From NCBI RefSeq assembly GCF_029026145.1, contig NZ_CP119078.1, forward strand, positions 400,501-464,500: DNA of 64,000 nucleotides, read 5' to 3'. The notes under the pieces are model-generated. The model was not told the DNA's origin. It did not search any database and saw nothing but the letters and a program-made list of their open reading frames with translations. The stretch comes from Legionella cardiaca (lineage in GTDB: Bacteria > Pseudomonadota > Gammaproteobacteria > Legionellales > Legionellaceae). Both the position numbers and the translations under genes were made by a program. Positions 17,249 through 25,787 of this stretch are shown one piece after another; the first letter of the stretch is position 1, and each line of letters begins with the position of its first letter.

Positions 17249-18118
17249 ATGACAAAAACTCAAAAGACGGTGGACTTGGGAAGTGGGATAAGATGGGGAG
17301 TAATTCTACTCTATTTTCTGGCTACTTTGTTTTCTGCTGTTTGGCATGGCCCGCTTGCTGTTGTTGCTCTACCTATAATTCTTGTTTTTTCCATTTTTAT
17401 CGCCGTATGTTTACATGGTAAGGAACGTTACGGCATTAAAAATTTAATAATTTTCTTTATCATTACCTGGTTAGTCAGTCATTTTTTTGAGGCTTTAAGT
17501 ATTCAAACAGGATTCCCGTTTGGTCATTATTATTATGACAAACTGGTTGGTCCAAGGTTATTTCAAGTACCGATTGTTATTATGTTCGCTTACTTTGGTA
17601 CAGGATACGCTTCGTGGATTTTGGCTCATATACTTCTTGGCCAGTATGGTGCACGACTAGCAGGGAAGCAAATTTTTCTGGTGCCCTTTATAGCAGCATT
17701 CATAATGGTAATGTGGGATGTTTGTATGGACCCTCTGGCTTCAACCGTTTATTCTCTCTGGGTATGGCAAGGTGGTGGCAAATATTTTGGCGTCCCTTTA
17801 CAAAATTATTTTGGTTGGTTTTTGGTTGTTTATATTATCTATCAACTTTTTGCATTCTATATTGCAAAATATGATGTCGTCAGAAAAGAAAAACAAGCGT
17901 TGTTTTCTTCTAAAAATTTTTGGCGGGAAGCGGTAACGATTTATGGAATCCAAGGTCTTACCCAATTAGTTGATCCTTTTGGTGCTTCAAATTATATGGA
18001 AATATACGGTTCAATGGCATTACTCACTATATTTACAATGATGTTTGTGACCTTGCTTTCTTTTATCAAAATTCAGCAAATAAATGAATTTGAATTAAAT
18101 ACACTGGCTAAGCGCTGA
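17249..18118 (+). CDS. Carotenoid biosynthesis (CruF-like) membrane protein
   Basis: A 289-residue polytopic protein with about seven hydrophobic segments. The pieces SHFFEALSIQTGFPFGHYYY and VMWDVCMDPLAS, with a conserved Asp-Pro after the membrane-embedded Trp-Asp, match the family that includes the carotenoid 1',2'-hydratase CruF. There are no other carotenoid genes in the window, so the substrate cannot be assigned; family members also occur outside carotenoid clusters. It follows the amidase gene by 10 bases and probably shares its transcript. A palindromic repeat (18155-18176) lies downstream. Confidence 0.7.
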   Translation: MTKTQKTVDLGSGIRWGVILLYFLATLFSAVWHGPLAVVALPIILVFSIFIAVCLHGKERYGIKNLIIFFIITWLVSHFFEALSIQTGFPFGHYYYDKLVGPRLFQVPIVIMFAYFGTGYASWILAHILLGQYGARLAGKQIFLVPFIAAFIMVMWDVCMDPLASTVYSLWVWQGGGKYFGVPLQNYFGWFLVVYIIYQLFAFYIAKYDVVRKEKQALFSSKNFWREAVTIYGIQGLTQLVDPFGASNYMEIYGSMALLTIFTMMFVTLLSFIKIQQINEFELNTLAKR

Positions 18119-18154
18119 TAGAATACGCGGATAAGGAGTTGTAATGTATATGAT

Positions 18155-18176
18155 CCTTCCCGCCTGCGCGGGAAGG
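18155..18176. repeat. Short GC-rich palindromic repeat, related to that at 6070
   Basis: A 9-bp perfect stem (18155-18163 / 18168-18176) with a 4-base loop, sharing the TTCCCGC...GCGGGAA core with the palindrome at 6070-6089. It lies between the convergent CruF-like and outer-membrane-protein genes, where it could also terminate transcription. Confidence 0.5.
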
Positions 18177-18231
18177 GGTCAAATGTTGCATTATATAATT
18201 AATGTATGATTTTCTCCGAGTTTTAGCAGGA

Positions 18232-18957
18232 TTATTTGACAAACACGTTTTCAGGTTGGTCGAAATTATAAATTAAGCCAAAGCCTACTTGAGCTGTGTT
18301 AGGTGTGATTTTTGTTTTTTTATAAACCATGCCAAAGGGTTCAACTACACTACCGGTTATGCTTTGATAATTGATTTGGCTATAGTCCATCATAAGAGTC
18401 AAACGTGGGGTTAGAGCATGTCTGATACCTAAGCCATAGCGAATGCCACTACGGTTTTTGGTCGCGCTACGTATAGTTGGGTCGGATTCAGAAATTTTTA
18501 ATCGTCCATTTGCATAACCTATGCGACCGTAAAATAAAGTGGACTCGGAGAGAAAATACCCGGGTAGTAAACTTATCCCCTCGCTATGTTTTATGGTGAA
18601 ATAAGTTTTCGCAAAAGTTGAATGGATATATTCATCATTAGTGAGTTGATACTTTACAGAGCTAAGATTGCCATTGACTTCGCCGGCCAAATAATATTGG
18701 TTATATTTGTAACCGTAACCTGCAAAAATGGAACCAAAAACTCCCACTCCGGAAAAACGATTTTTATCAACCACACTAAACGACCCTTGAGCTGCTGTAG
18801 TGCCGGGACTCGGATTTACATCGACACGTCTGACAAAGGCTTTTTGGACAAAATGAGCGCCTTCTGGGCCGACACTTGCACCGGCATAAAAGCCAGAAAA
18901 ACAGGGGGTAGCTACCAAAAAAGAGGTGAGACCAACCAAGCAAATTTTCCCTAACAT
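18232..18957 (-). CDS. Outer-membrane beta-barrel protein
   Basis: A 241-residue exported protein. A signal peptide (ICLVGLTSFLVATPCFS, about residues 5-21) is followed by FYAGASVGPEG, the usual first strand of small OmpA/Opa-like barrels, and by alternating hydrophobic strands such as GVFGSIFAGYGYKY, LFYGRIGYANGRL and YGLGIRHALTPRLTLMMDYS. It ends with a phenylalanine-containing strand (AQVGFGLIYNF). Such porin-fold proteins are common in Legionella in multiple copies. It is probably structural or adhesive; no enzymatic motif is visible. An AAGGAAG ribosome site precedes the start. Confidence 0.75.
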   Translation of the reverse strand: MLGKICLVGLTSFLVATPCFSGFYAGASVGPEGAHFVQKAFVRRVDVNPSPGTTAAQGSFSVVDKNRFSGVGVFGSIFAGYGYKYNQYYLAGEVNGNLSSVKYQLTNDEYIHSTFAKTYFTIKHSEGISLLPGYFLSESTLFYGRIGYANGRLKISESDPTIRSATKNRSGIRYGLGIRHALTPRLTLMMDYSQINYQSITGSVVEPFGMVYKKTKITPNTAQVGFGLIYNFDQPENVFVK

Positions 18958-19092
18958 ACTCTTCCTTAAATAAATTTAGCAATCGATTGTATGCAAGAAA
19001 AAATAGCAGATCAATGGTTAAGTGCTGGAAGATAAGATTAGGTTAGCGAATCATTTCTTTATAATAAGGCGGCCTGATTGTAGAGCAATTTA

Positions 19093-19521
19093 TTAGTAAT
19101 TTTTTAAACTTACTGAATGTGTATTTGTTTTCTCTAAAATTAGTTCAGTAATTTGCTGACTTAACCTGTGACGTAAAATGTCTTTTTTGTCAAAGTTTAG
19201 AAAACTAACGCCATTGAAGAGTTCTTGATATATCTCATGCTCATCGCTTAGCGTACAGGTACACACCCCATTGAGCTCTTGTAACCTCTGACACATCGAT
19301 TTTAATCGTAGATTATTTTCTTCAAGCGGTAAAAGATTATGAAGTTCGGCATCAAATTTTGCTGCTGTGGAGTAAGTTGCTAACAATAACAACGTATCAA
19401 AAACTTCATGGCGATGAGCTTTTTCAATTGGTTCCTCTGTTTTATCAAAAAAGCAGCGCATTTCATCGATAAATTGATTATATTGTACTCGGTAAATAGT
19501 TATTTTTTCTTTGACTCTCAT
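19093..19521 (-). CDS. Hypothetical small acidic protein downstream of the giant effector-like gene
   Basis: A 142-residue helical soluble protein. I chose ATG 19521 because AGGGAGA lies about 7 bases upstream; an upstream in-frame ATG at 19557 lacks a site. It contains three close cysteines (C-Q-R ... GVCTCTL) and no signal peptide or membrane segment. It follows the 1398-codon gene by 80 bases on the same strand, so cotranscription is plausible and it might be a partner or chaperone of that protein. No family recognised. Confidence 0.5.
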   Translation of the reverse strand: MRVKEKITIYRVQYNQFIDEMRCFFDKTEEPIEKAHRHEVFDTLLLLATYSTAAKFDAELHNLLPLEENNLRLKSMCQRLQELNGVCTCTLSDEHEIYQELFNGVSFLNFDKKDILRHRLSQQITELILEKTNTHSVSLKNY

Positions 19522-19601
19522 GCATTTCTCCCTACAAAAGAGACTATGCTTAGGCACAGCTGAATTTTTTAATTTTATCTAACCCATCTTGCTTCATAAA
19601 T

Positions 19602-22600
19602 TTATGCAAGCGTTGTTTGTATACTCTTTTTCTCTTCAGGTAAGGACTCTAGTAATTTATCAACTAACAAGTCAACCTTATTATCATGGAGCAGGCATTG
19701 CTTATGGACTTCTTTAAGTGTGCCATAATGCCCATAAAGTAAAATCATTTTCAGTAAATTATTTTCCAGTTTTGAAGATTCAGACAATTTTGTCTTAAGC
19801 TGAGAAAAATCTAAAATATTCATAATAATAGTGCCATTTGTTCCTTTTTCTACGGTCAAGTAAGGAACATTATTCTGACCATTCAGGATAACTTTATAAC
19901 CGAAGTCCATGACAGTAAATAATGAGTCAATTTGAAACTCAGCATTTTTTAGTTTTTTGAAAAAAAGGCTATCGTCGCTTTTAGCACCGATATTGACTCG
20001 TGATTTATTAAAAAAAGAAGCTAGCCTTAGTAACGCTCCATTATCATTACAAATTGTTATAGATTTTGTTCCATGGGTGTCAACAGTTGCTATTAAAGGA
20101 GGTATTGCACCGCGTGGAATATTCGTATCGTAGAAGGCAATTCTGGTGTCTGGGGCACAGTACTTTATTAAATTGAGACTCGCCGTTTTGTGCATTTCGA
20201 GTAAACTATTGGTGTTGACGTAACGACCTTTATCAGCTGAGCCAGCATCTTCACTGAGAGCTCGTTCATAAGACCGCCTAACCACTTTTGCCATGTCATC
20301 AAGACAGGCACAGACGATAATGGAATTTTTATTTTTTTCTACCAGTGCTCGTTGTGAGGGCTTATAAGTTACCGCATCGACAATGACATTAGCTCTTTCA
20401 GATTTTTTTGCCGCCATGCGCATTTCAACAAGCTCACTAATTAAAAACGCGGAATCTTGGGTACGGATAAAAACTTGCTCAATTTCTTGTTTTTCAAAAC
20501 GTTCAGTGAATGGCAGATGGATTCCTCGATAATCATCGGTGGCTAAAGAAACATAATCTTTTCTATCTTCATGCGAAATATATTGGCTTGAAATGGTACT
20601 TTTACCACTGGCTGCCGGTCCTAAAAAAACAAAATCTCGGTTATCGGCAAGCGGGTGTACTGTTTTTTTCTTGATTTTGAATAATTGAGCATGCTCATCT
20701 AGATACTTATCAAGGAATTCTGACATTAATTGGTTTGTCATCTGTTTCCTTATTATATTTTTTTCAATTTCTAAACAAGAAGCTAAATAATGAAGGTAGG
20801 TCTGAGAATTTTCTTCGAGTGCAGGATATAATTCTGTCATTTTAAGTTTGGCTTTATGCAAACATTGTTGGTAGGAACCTTGTTTCTCCAAAATGTCAAA
20901 AGCTTGTAGTATCTTTTGTTCGATAGTTATAAGCTCAAGCACATGCTTTTCATAAATTGAATCATGCAGGGATTTCGCTAACTCATTGACGTCTTCTATA
21001 TCCACACGGTATTCAGTAATCAAGCACGCGGCAATGTTAAGAAAAAGTGCTGTTTCTGGTTTAGGTGCCAATACATCAGTTAGCCATTCAGCTTTTGCAA
21101 TTTTAGCGTGCATTAACTGCTCGCTTATATTTCCCCACATAAATCCAGGTTGTAATATACGATTATGCGCTTCTTGTAATTTTCTTTCTTGCTCACTCCA
21201 GCCACTAAAATTTTTAAGTGTCAGAATATGCCGCATATTATAATGTCTATTCGCCTCAGCTTTGACTTCAGCCAATTTTCCAGGAATATATTTAAATGGT
21301 GATTTGGGAAGGACGTCGGACTCTTCGTCATGAGAAACAGTTTTTGTGGTTGTAAGAAGGTTATCCAGATGTAACCGTTTATAGCCGTCAGTAGTCTGGC
21401 TGCGCCTTATTCTCACACTACCTGATTGGTTAGTAATCTCATTTGATGTTGAAGTCGTTTTATGTGATTGAAGAATTTCTATTAATGACTTGCGGGTATG
21501 TGCTCGAGGTGTTTCCTGTTCTTGAGGAACTGGCAATTTAACCGTGCCTGCATAATTAGGATTATGCTTTATATTATAAAACTCAAGACCTGCTAAAATT
21601 ACTTTTTTTGTTAAGTCGTTGACACCGTGGATTTCACCTGTCAGGTTTCCAGGAATTACATCGAGAATAGTATTATTTTTATCATAAAGAATGGTCATCA
21701 CATAATCACTGGGGTGGATATGTGTATAAGCAGTCTCACTAAGCTTATTTTTTCCCATAGGATCCAAATAGGGATGTAGATTAATTCCTTTTTTGCCACG
21801 CAAAATGTAGAGGATTTTAATATCCTTATCGCCACCGTATTGCAAGGCAATATCAAATCTATCAGTGGCTGCTCTTGTCCCATCTGCCCCGGTAGTAGCA
21901 AATAAAGTCGCTGCGGTGCCAGAGCGGACCTCGTGTTTTTTAATATTATTTTCTTGTCCGCTTAACAAATGGCTGTCTGCGGAAAATTCGCCACTTTTGG
22001 TGATTTTTTTGGCAAGTAACTGGGTTTCTTCCAATGTATCGGTTAAATTACCCCCGCGGAAGGTAACAGGTGCTTGATGAGGGGTTAAATTATCATTTTC
22101 GTAACTACGGAGGGTGTAATAATGATGGGTATTAGCCTTTAATTGCGTGGTAATATGTTTTTTCATCGAATCTCTGAATACCACGGTGGTAGGTATGCTC
22201 TTACCATCTTTGTCAGTAAGTAATTGAGTCAGCTTTTTTTTATTTGCTTCTCGTACGAAAAAAAACTTCTGCCCTCCCATTAAGGCATTAATGACTTCAA
22301 GAAGATCTATCTTCCATGCCTTAGATTGATCCGTTTGATCAGTGACATATTGAATTACTTTATCATAGGTTGAATTAAATATTATTTTCCTGACAAACTC
22401 AGCGAAATTTCCTGCTGTAGAAGGGAGTGATTCGCCTGGTTTTAGTAAAGGTGTTTTAGAGTAGTAGGTTTTTATTTCATTTAGAAATAGGATTAATTGA
22501 CTTATTTTTTGATCTAATTCGCTATCTTTTTCCTGAGAATCTGCATCGAGCGATGCAATGAGAGCGACTATTTCCTTCATCAATGTAGCTACGGCGTTCA

Positions 22601-23798
22601 CTGAGCTAAATATCTCATCATCAATGACTTCTTTAACTTGATTACTGAATTGATCCAGTTCACTGTAATAACGCTGACAAGCATTGTTGGCTATATGATC
22701 TTTAAATCGGGATAAATTACCTTGCTGTAACCAATGGTAAATACAAAATGTATGCTCTTCATCTTTCACCAAATCTAGCGAAGGTAAGTGAGATAAAAAT
22801 AAATCATGTTGATATTCGCCAGAAAGGTAGGCTATTGCCTTATTTTTTAGCGATGAAGTGCTATCAAGAGCAACATCGCTCGTATGCCCTCTTTTTGCTG
22901 TAATCTGCAGCATGACGGGTAAAATAGCTCTTAATTCTTCTTCACAAGTATATTGATCAAAGGCAAAACCAGCCTGGTCTGATTGGATTGTATCAGTTAC
23001 TTCGCGCCCATCAGGCGTTATTACTGTGTAATGCAGTGTGCCCTCTATTATTTTTGTATATAAAGTATTTTTTTTCAGTACAGTGTCGGATGAGTTGAAG
23101 GCAAGCCCATAACTAATTGCTGCCAAAAAATCGGATAATGATTTTTTACTAATTGTTGCTGGTGAGTGTAGATGATCCTCTTTATTTCTGGCTTGATTAA
23201 ATTCATTGGCGAGACTTTCCATGAAAGACTTTAAGAATTTATCGTACAAAGGGTTATTGGCTAAAAAAACCAGTAGTTGTTGAAAATCATCATGATCTTT
23301 AATTTTGGCAAAATTTGGAAAATTTTTGCTTAGTTTTTTTTGCTGAAGCAAAAATTCACTATAAACAGCATCGAATTGTTCAATGGTTGTTATCCCGGCC
23401 GATTTTAATACTTCAAGACTAAGTGTGGTTGTTTGGTTATTGGTAAGATGCAAAGCCAATTTTTGCGTGAATAACAAATAATCTGAATTACTATTGAGTA
23501 TTGCAAGGATTTTATCCAAAACAATGTTATTAAATTGCTGGTTGGAATTGAAATTACCAAGCACTTCCTTTTTAATGAAAATTCCTTGCTTCTCTGCATC
23601 CTGAATAATAACAAGAGCCACTTCTGGAGCAATATTATCCCATTGATAATCTCTTCCTTGATTTGTTTTCTGATAAGAATAGCTTGTTGCCGATAATTCA
23701 AGCGCCTGACGGAGTGTGCGGTGATATTCATGCCGTTGAAGATCTAAATTAGGTTTGACACCAAAATTAATGCGCTTCGTAGTATATAAAAACGGCAT
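19602..23798 (-). CDS. Giant effector-like protein with ART-like region and zeta-toxin-like kinase domain
   Basis: A 1398-residue soluble protein. Residues about 1-550 are helical and unrecognised. Residues about 575-705 have an order reminiscent of ADP-ribosyltransferases: VTFRGGNL (~579), LFATTGADGTRAATDRF (~631), KILYILRGKKGINL (~660-673) and HIHPSDYVM (~694-700). A canonical catalytic Glu is not obvious. Residues about 1050-1250 hold a P-loop GPAASGKST (~1057), DDYRG and the NVIVDAVTY strand, as in zeta-toxin/UDP-GlcNAc kinase-like folds. The tail LPEEKKSIQTTLA is E-block-like. A PmrA-type box lies 54 bases upstream. A Dot/Icm effector is strongly suspected from size, domains, box and tail; activity is inference. 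Confidence 0.65.
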   Translation of the reverse strand: MPFLYTTKRINFGVKPNLDLQRHEYHRTLRQALELSATSYSYQKTNQGRDYQWDNIAPEVALVIIQDAEKQGIFIKKEVLGNFNSNQQFNNIVLDKILAILNSNSDYLLFTQKLALHLTNNQTTTLSLEVLKSAGITTIEQFDAVYSEFLLQQKKLSKNFPNFAKIKDHDDFQQLLVFLANNPLYDKFLKSFMESLANEFNQARNKEDHLHSPATISKKSLSDFLAAISYGLAFNSSDTVLKKNTLYTKIIEGTLHYTVITPDGREVTDTIQSDQAGFAFDQYTCEEELRAILPVMLQITAKRGHTSDVALDSTSSLKNKAIAYLSGEYQHDLFLSHLPSLDLVKDEEHTFCIYHWLQQGNLSRFKDHIANNACQRYYSELDQFSNQVKEVIDDEIFSSVNAVATLMKEIVALIASLDADSQEKDSELDQKISQLILFLNEIKTYYSKTPLLKPGESLPSTAGNFAEFVRKIIFNSTYDKVIQYVTDQTDQSKAWKIDLLEVINALMGGQKFFFVREANKKKLTQLLTDKDGKSIPTTVVFRDSMKKHITTQLKANTHHYYTLRSYENDNLTPHQAPVTFRGGNLTDTLEETQLLAKKITKSGEFSADSHLLSGQENNIKKHEVRSGTAATLFATTGADGTRAATDRFDIALQYGGDKDIKILYILRGKKGINLHPYLDPMGKNKLSETAYTHIHPSDYVMTILYDKNNTILDVIPGNLTGEIHGVNDLTKKVILAGLEFYNIKHNPNYAGTVKLPVPQEQETPRAHTRKSLIEILQSHKTTSTSNEITNQSGSVRIRRSQTTDGYKRLHLDNLLTTTKTVSHDEESDVLPKSPFKYIPGKLAEVKAEANRHYNMRHILTLKNFSGWSEQERKLQEAHNRILQPGFMWGNISEQLMHAKIAKAEWLTDVLAPKPETALFLNIAACLITEYRVDIEDVNELAKSLHDSIYEKHVLELITIEQKILQAFDILEKQGSYQQCLHKAKLKMTELYPALEENSQTYLHYLASCLEIEKNIIRKQMTNQLMSEFLDKYLDEHAQLFKIKKKTVHPLADNRDFVFLGPAASGKSTISSQYISHEDRKDYVSLATDDYRGIHLPFTERFEKQEIEQVFIRTQDSAFLISELVEMRMAAKKSERANVIVDAVTYKPSQRALVEKNKNSIIVCACLDDMAKVVRRSYERALSEDAGSADKGRYVNTNSLLEMHKTASLNLIKYCAPDTRIAFYDTNIPRGAIPPLIATVDTHGTKSITICNDNGALLRLASFFNKSRVNIGAKSDDSLFFKKLKNAEFQIDSLFTVMDFGYKVILNGQNNVPYLTVEKGTNGTIIMNILDFSQLKTKLSESSKLENNLLKMILLYGHYGTLKEVHKQCLLHDNKVDLLVDKLLESLPEEKKSIQTTLA

Positions 23799-23851
23799 TG
23801 TTAGACCCGGAAAATGGAAGAGTTTTATTTGTTAATAATTAGCACATATAG

Positions 23852-23868
23852 ATTAATATTTTATTAAG
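23852..23868 (-). promoter_or_regulatory. PmrA-type box upstream of the 1398-codon gene
   Basis: On the minus strand this reads CTTAAT-AAAAT-ATTAAT, fitting HTTAAD-N5-HTTAAD. It ends 54 bases before the start at 23798. The hexamer 10 bases downstream is TAATTA, a poor minus 10. The same architecture occurs at 40478, 43893, 48310 and 54900. PmrA binding is inferred from the motif. Confidence 0.55.
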
Positions 23869-23913
23869 AGGGGCGTGGGAACTAAAATAATTTTATATAA
23901 GACGTTTATTAAG

Positions 23914-23943
23914 TTGGAGTATTCTCTAAAGAGAACACTCCAA
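23914..23943. other. Orphan hairpin in a divergent intergenic region
   Basis: Arms 23914-23927 and 23930-23943 form a 14-bp stem with one mismatch and a 2-base loop. Both flanking genes point away from it, so it does not terminate either. No T run follows on either strand. The rest of the 303-base gap holds only the PmrA-type box at 23852. Confidence 0.5.
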
Positions 23944-24101
23944 TCTAGATGCTGATAATTAGCCATTGCCAGCTTGCAATGATATTTATTTTTTGAATTT
24001 TATTCACAAGCCGTATTTCTTCAGTATTCCTTAATCTTTGCTCGTTATAATTTTGTCCATTTAGTACATGCTAATAGCATAATCAAAAAGTAGGTCAATT
24101 T

Positions 24102-24878
24102 ATGCCAGAGACAAACAAACAAAAAACTCCGCAGGATAATCAAGGTGAAGGTCCGACTGTAAAAAACCAAGAGACTCCATTTTCACAGAAACCGGATGAC
24201 CATCCTTATGTTCTTACCTTCGTTAAATTTTTGGGGCAAGGATGGGATCACAGTGCCACTATACTTGGTAAAAAAGAATCTGTTTCCAGTGATAATTACT
24301 TTAGTATTTACCCTAAAAGGGAGCCGTTGCCCAGTTTAGGTGATCCAGACGATGGAATCGCAAATATGCGGGTAATTTTTTTTAACGCAAAAAGAATGCT
24401 ATATACTGACATGGATCTTGAAACACCAGAGGAACTTGAAAAATATCCCCATGAGCTAACCGAAGTACCAGTAACCAAAGAGCAATTTGACAAAGCGAGT
24501 GAAGTTGCCAGAAAAGAAAAAGAAAAGGCCGCAAAAGGCCATCGAAAGTATTCTGTTTTTGCAACAAAAAATACATACTCCTGCGCAGGACACCAGTCTC
24601 TCTTGTTAGAGAGCATCGCTACCCCTGAAGAAAAAACGAAGTTTGCTGCAACTGGGAAAATATGGCCTACTCATTCATTTGAAAATGCTAAAAAAATATC
24701 AGCTAGCCGTAAAAATCTGGAGCCAAAAGAAGCTCAACAAGATTTATTATCAAATTACCAGATTAAGTCATCAATCCAGGGATTTTTTAGTATGAAAACT
24801 ATAATGGGGCAGTTTTTACAAGCCCATCAGGAAAGACGAGAGCGTTTTGGTTTTGGCAAAACGTCAACTTCTTTATAA
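24102..24878 (+). CDS. Effector-like protein of an H...C (permuted papain-like) family
   Basis: A 258-residue soluble protein. In order it has His50 (GWDHSATIL), YFSIYP (66-71), DPDDG (81-85), VPVTKEQF (122-129), YSVF (150-153) and Cys161 at the start of a helix (TYSCAGHQSLLLESI). The same series occurs in the facing 228-residue gene at 24967-25653 and, more loosely, in the 495-residue protein at 53362. His before Cys, with Cys capping a helix, is the arrangement of circularly permuted papain folds such as LRAT/NlpC-like enzymes, so a thiol hydrolase or acyltransferase is a reasonable guess. No activity is known. A hairpin (24888-24913) follows the stop. Confidence 0.55.
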   Translation: MPETNKQKTPQDNQGEGPTVKNQETPFSQKPDDHPYVLTFVKFLGQGWDHSATILGKKESVSSDNYFSIYPKREPLPSLGDPDDGIANMRVIFFNAKRMLYTDMDLETPEELEKYPHELTEVPVTKEQFDKASEVARKEKEKAAKGHRKYSVFATKNTYSCAGHQSLLLESIATPEEKTKFAATGKIWPTHSFENAKKISASRKNLEPKEAQQDLLSNYQIKSSIQGFFSMKTIMGQFLQAHQERRERFGFGKTSTSL

Positions 24879-24887
24879 TATAATTGG

Positions 24888-24913
24888 TTTCGCTGTCATA
24901 AGGGACAGCGAAA
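24888..24913 (+). terminator. Hairpin after the 258-codon gene
   Basis: A perfect 10-bp stem (24888-24897 / 24904-24913) with a 6-base loop starts 10 bases after the stop of the 24102-24878 gene. It lies between two convergent paralogues and may serve both; there is no strong T run. Confidence 0.5.
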
Positions 24914-24966
24914 ATGTAAATTATGGCTATCAGGATGGAGTACAGCAATCTCTATAATCCAAACCA

Positions 24967-25653
24967 TTAAAAATAGGTTAATCGTTCGACTTCCATGTTA
25001 TCCTTAATAGTCCCTTTTTTAGAGGCCTCAGTTAACTTTTTCGGTTGAGCAAATAAGCCTTCCTTAATTGGTGCTTGTATTGATGGTTGAGAGCATTGCT
25101 GTCGTGCTTTGCCTACTCTTTCTGCTCGCTGGAAATGAGATTGTGGCCATACGGCAATATTTTCAAAAAAGTTACGTTTAGCTAATGTTGCTTCGGGGGT
25201 ATTTTCGGTGATTGCCTCCAAGACTTCTTGAGAGCTTTCCCCACAAGATCTTCCCAGGATTCGGAAAACGGAATAGTAGCTTGATCCATTTTTTCCCTCA
25301 GCAATTTGTTGGGTAATGCAGCGTTGTGCCTTTTCAAATTGCTCTTTGCTAACCGGAACCTCCACAGAAGAATACTCGTATTGACTTAATTCTTTTTCTT
25401 GCTCCCCAAAAGCCATATTTATTGCAACCATGGGCTTAATAATGTTCCGCCATAGTTCCAAGGCCTTTGTGGCATTGTCATCAGGATCATGAAATTCATT
25501 ACTAACTGGTGGGTTAAAATGAGTGATGGGGTGTGCACTTAAATAAGTCTCTGCCTCGACTGCGCTGTGGGACCAAAGGGTATCACTTTTAAAGTTATAA
25601 AAAATAACTTTATAGGACGAGGGAGAGGAGGTTACTTCCGTTTTTGCTTTCAT
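24967..25653 (-). CDS. Effector-like protein, divergent paralogue of the 24102 gene
   Basis: A 228-residue soluble protein converging on its paralogue. Shared landmarks are His29 (LWSHSAV), YLSAHP (37-42), DPDDN (57-61), VPVSKEQF (99-106), YSVF (127-130) and Cys137 (RSCGESSQEVLEAI), in the same order and at similar spacing as in the 258-residue protein. After the Cys helix both have a Trp-Pro (VWPQSHF here, IWPTHSF there). The pair probably arose by inverted duplication or by separate acquisition of family members. A Cys/His enzyme is inferred; oxyanion or third catalytic residues were not identified. Confidence 0.55.
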   Translation of the reverse strand: MKAKTEVTSSPSSYKVIFYNFKSDTLWSHSAVEAETYLSAHPITHFNPPVSNEFHDPDDNATKALELWRNIIKPMVAINMAFGEQEKELSQYEYSSVEVPVSKEQFEKAQRCITQQIAEGKNGSSYYSVFRILGRSCGESSQEVLEAITENTPEATLAKRNFFENIAVWPQSHFQRAERVGKARQQCSQPSIQAPIKEGLFAQPKKLTEASKKGTIKDNMEVERLTYF

Positions 25654-25787
25654 AGATATTCTCCGAAGATCTTATCTATTTTACAAGGAAGACTTTTTTT
25701 AGCAATAAAAAAGGATAAAAATTTATCTTTATGATAATTAATAGATCGAATTTAACCTCTGAGCTTGCTTTATTGAAGCTCATGGCT

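Noticed and set aside
24030-24047. Possible PmrA-type box before the 258-codon gene (CTTAAT then CTCGTT)
   Set aside because: Only one half-site matches; the second lacks TTAA.
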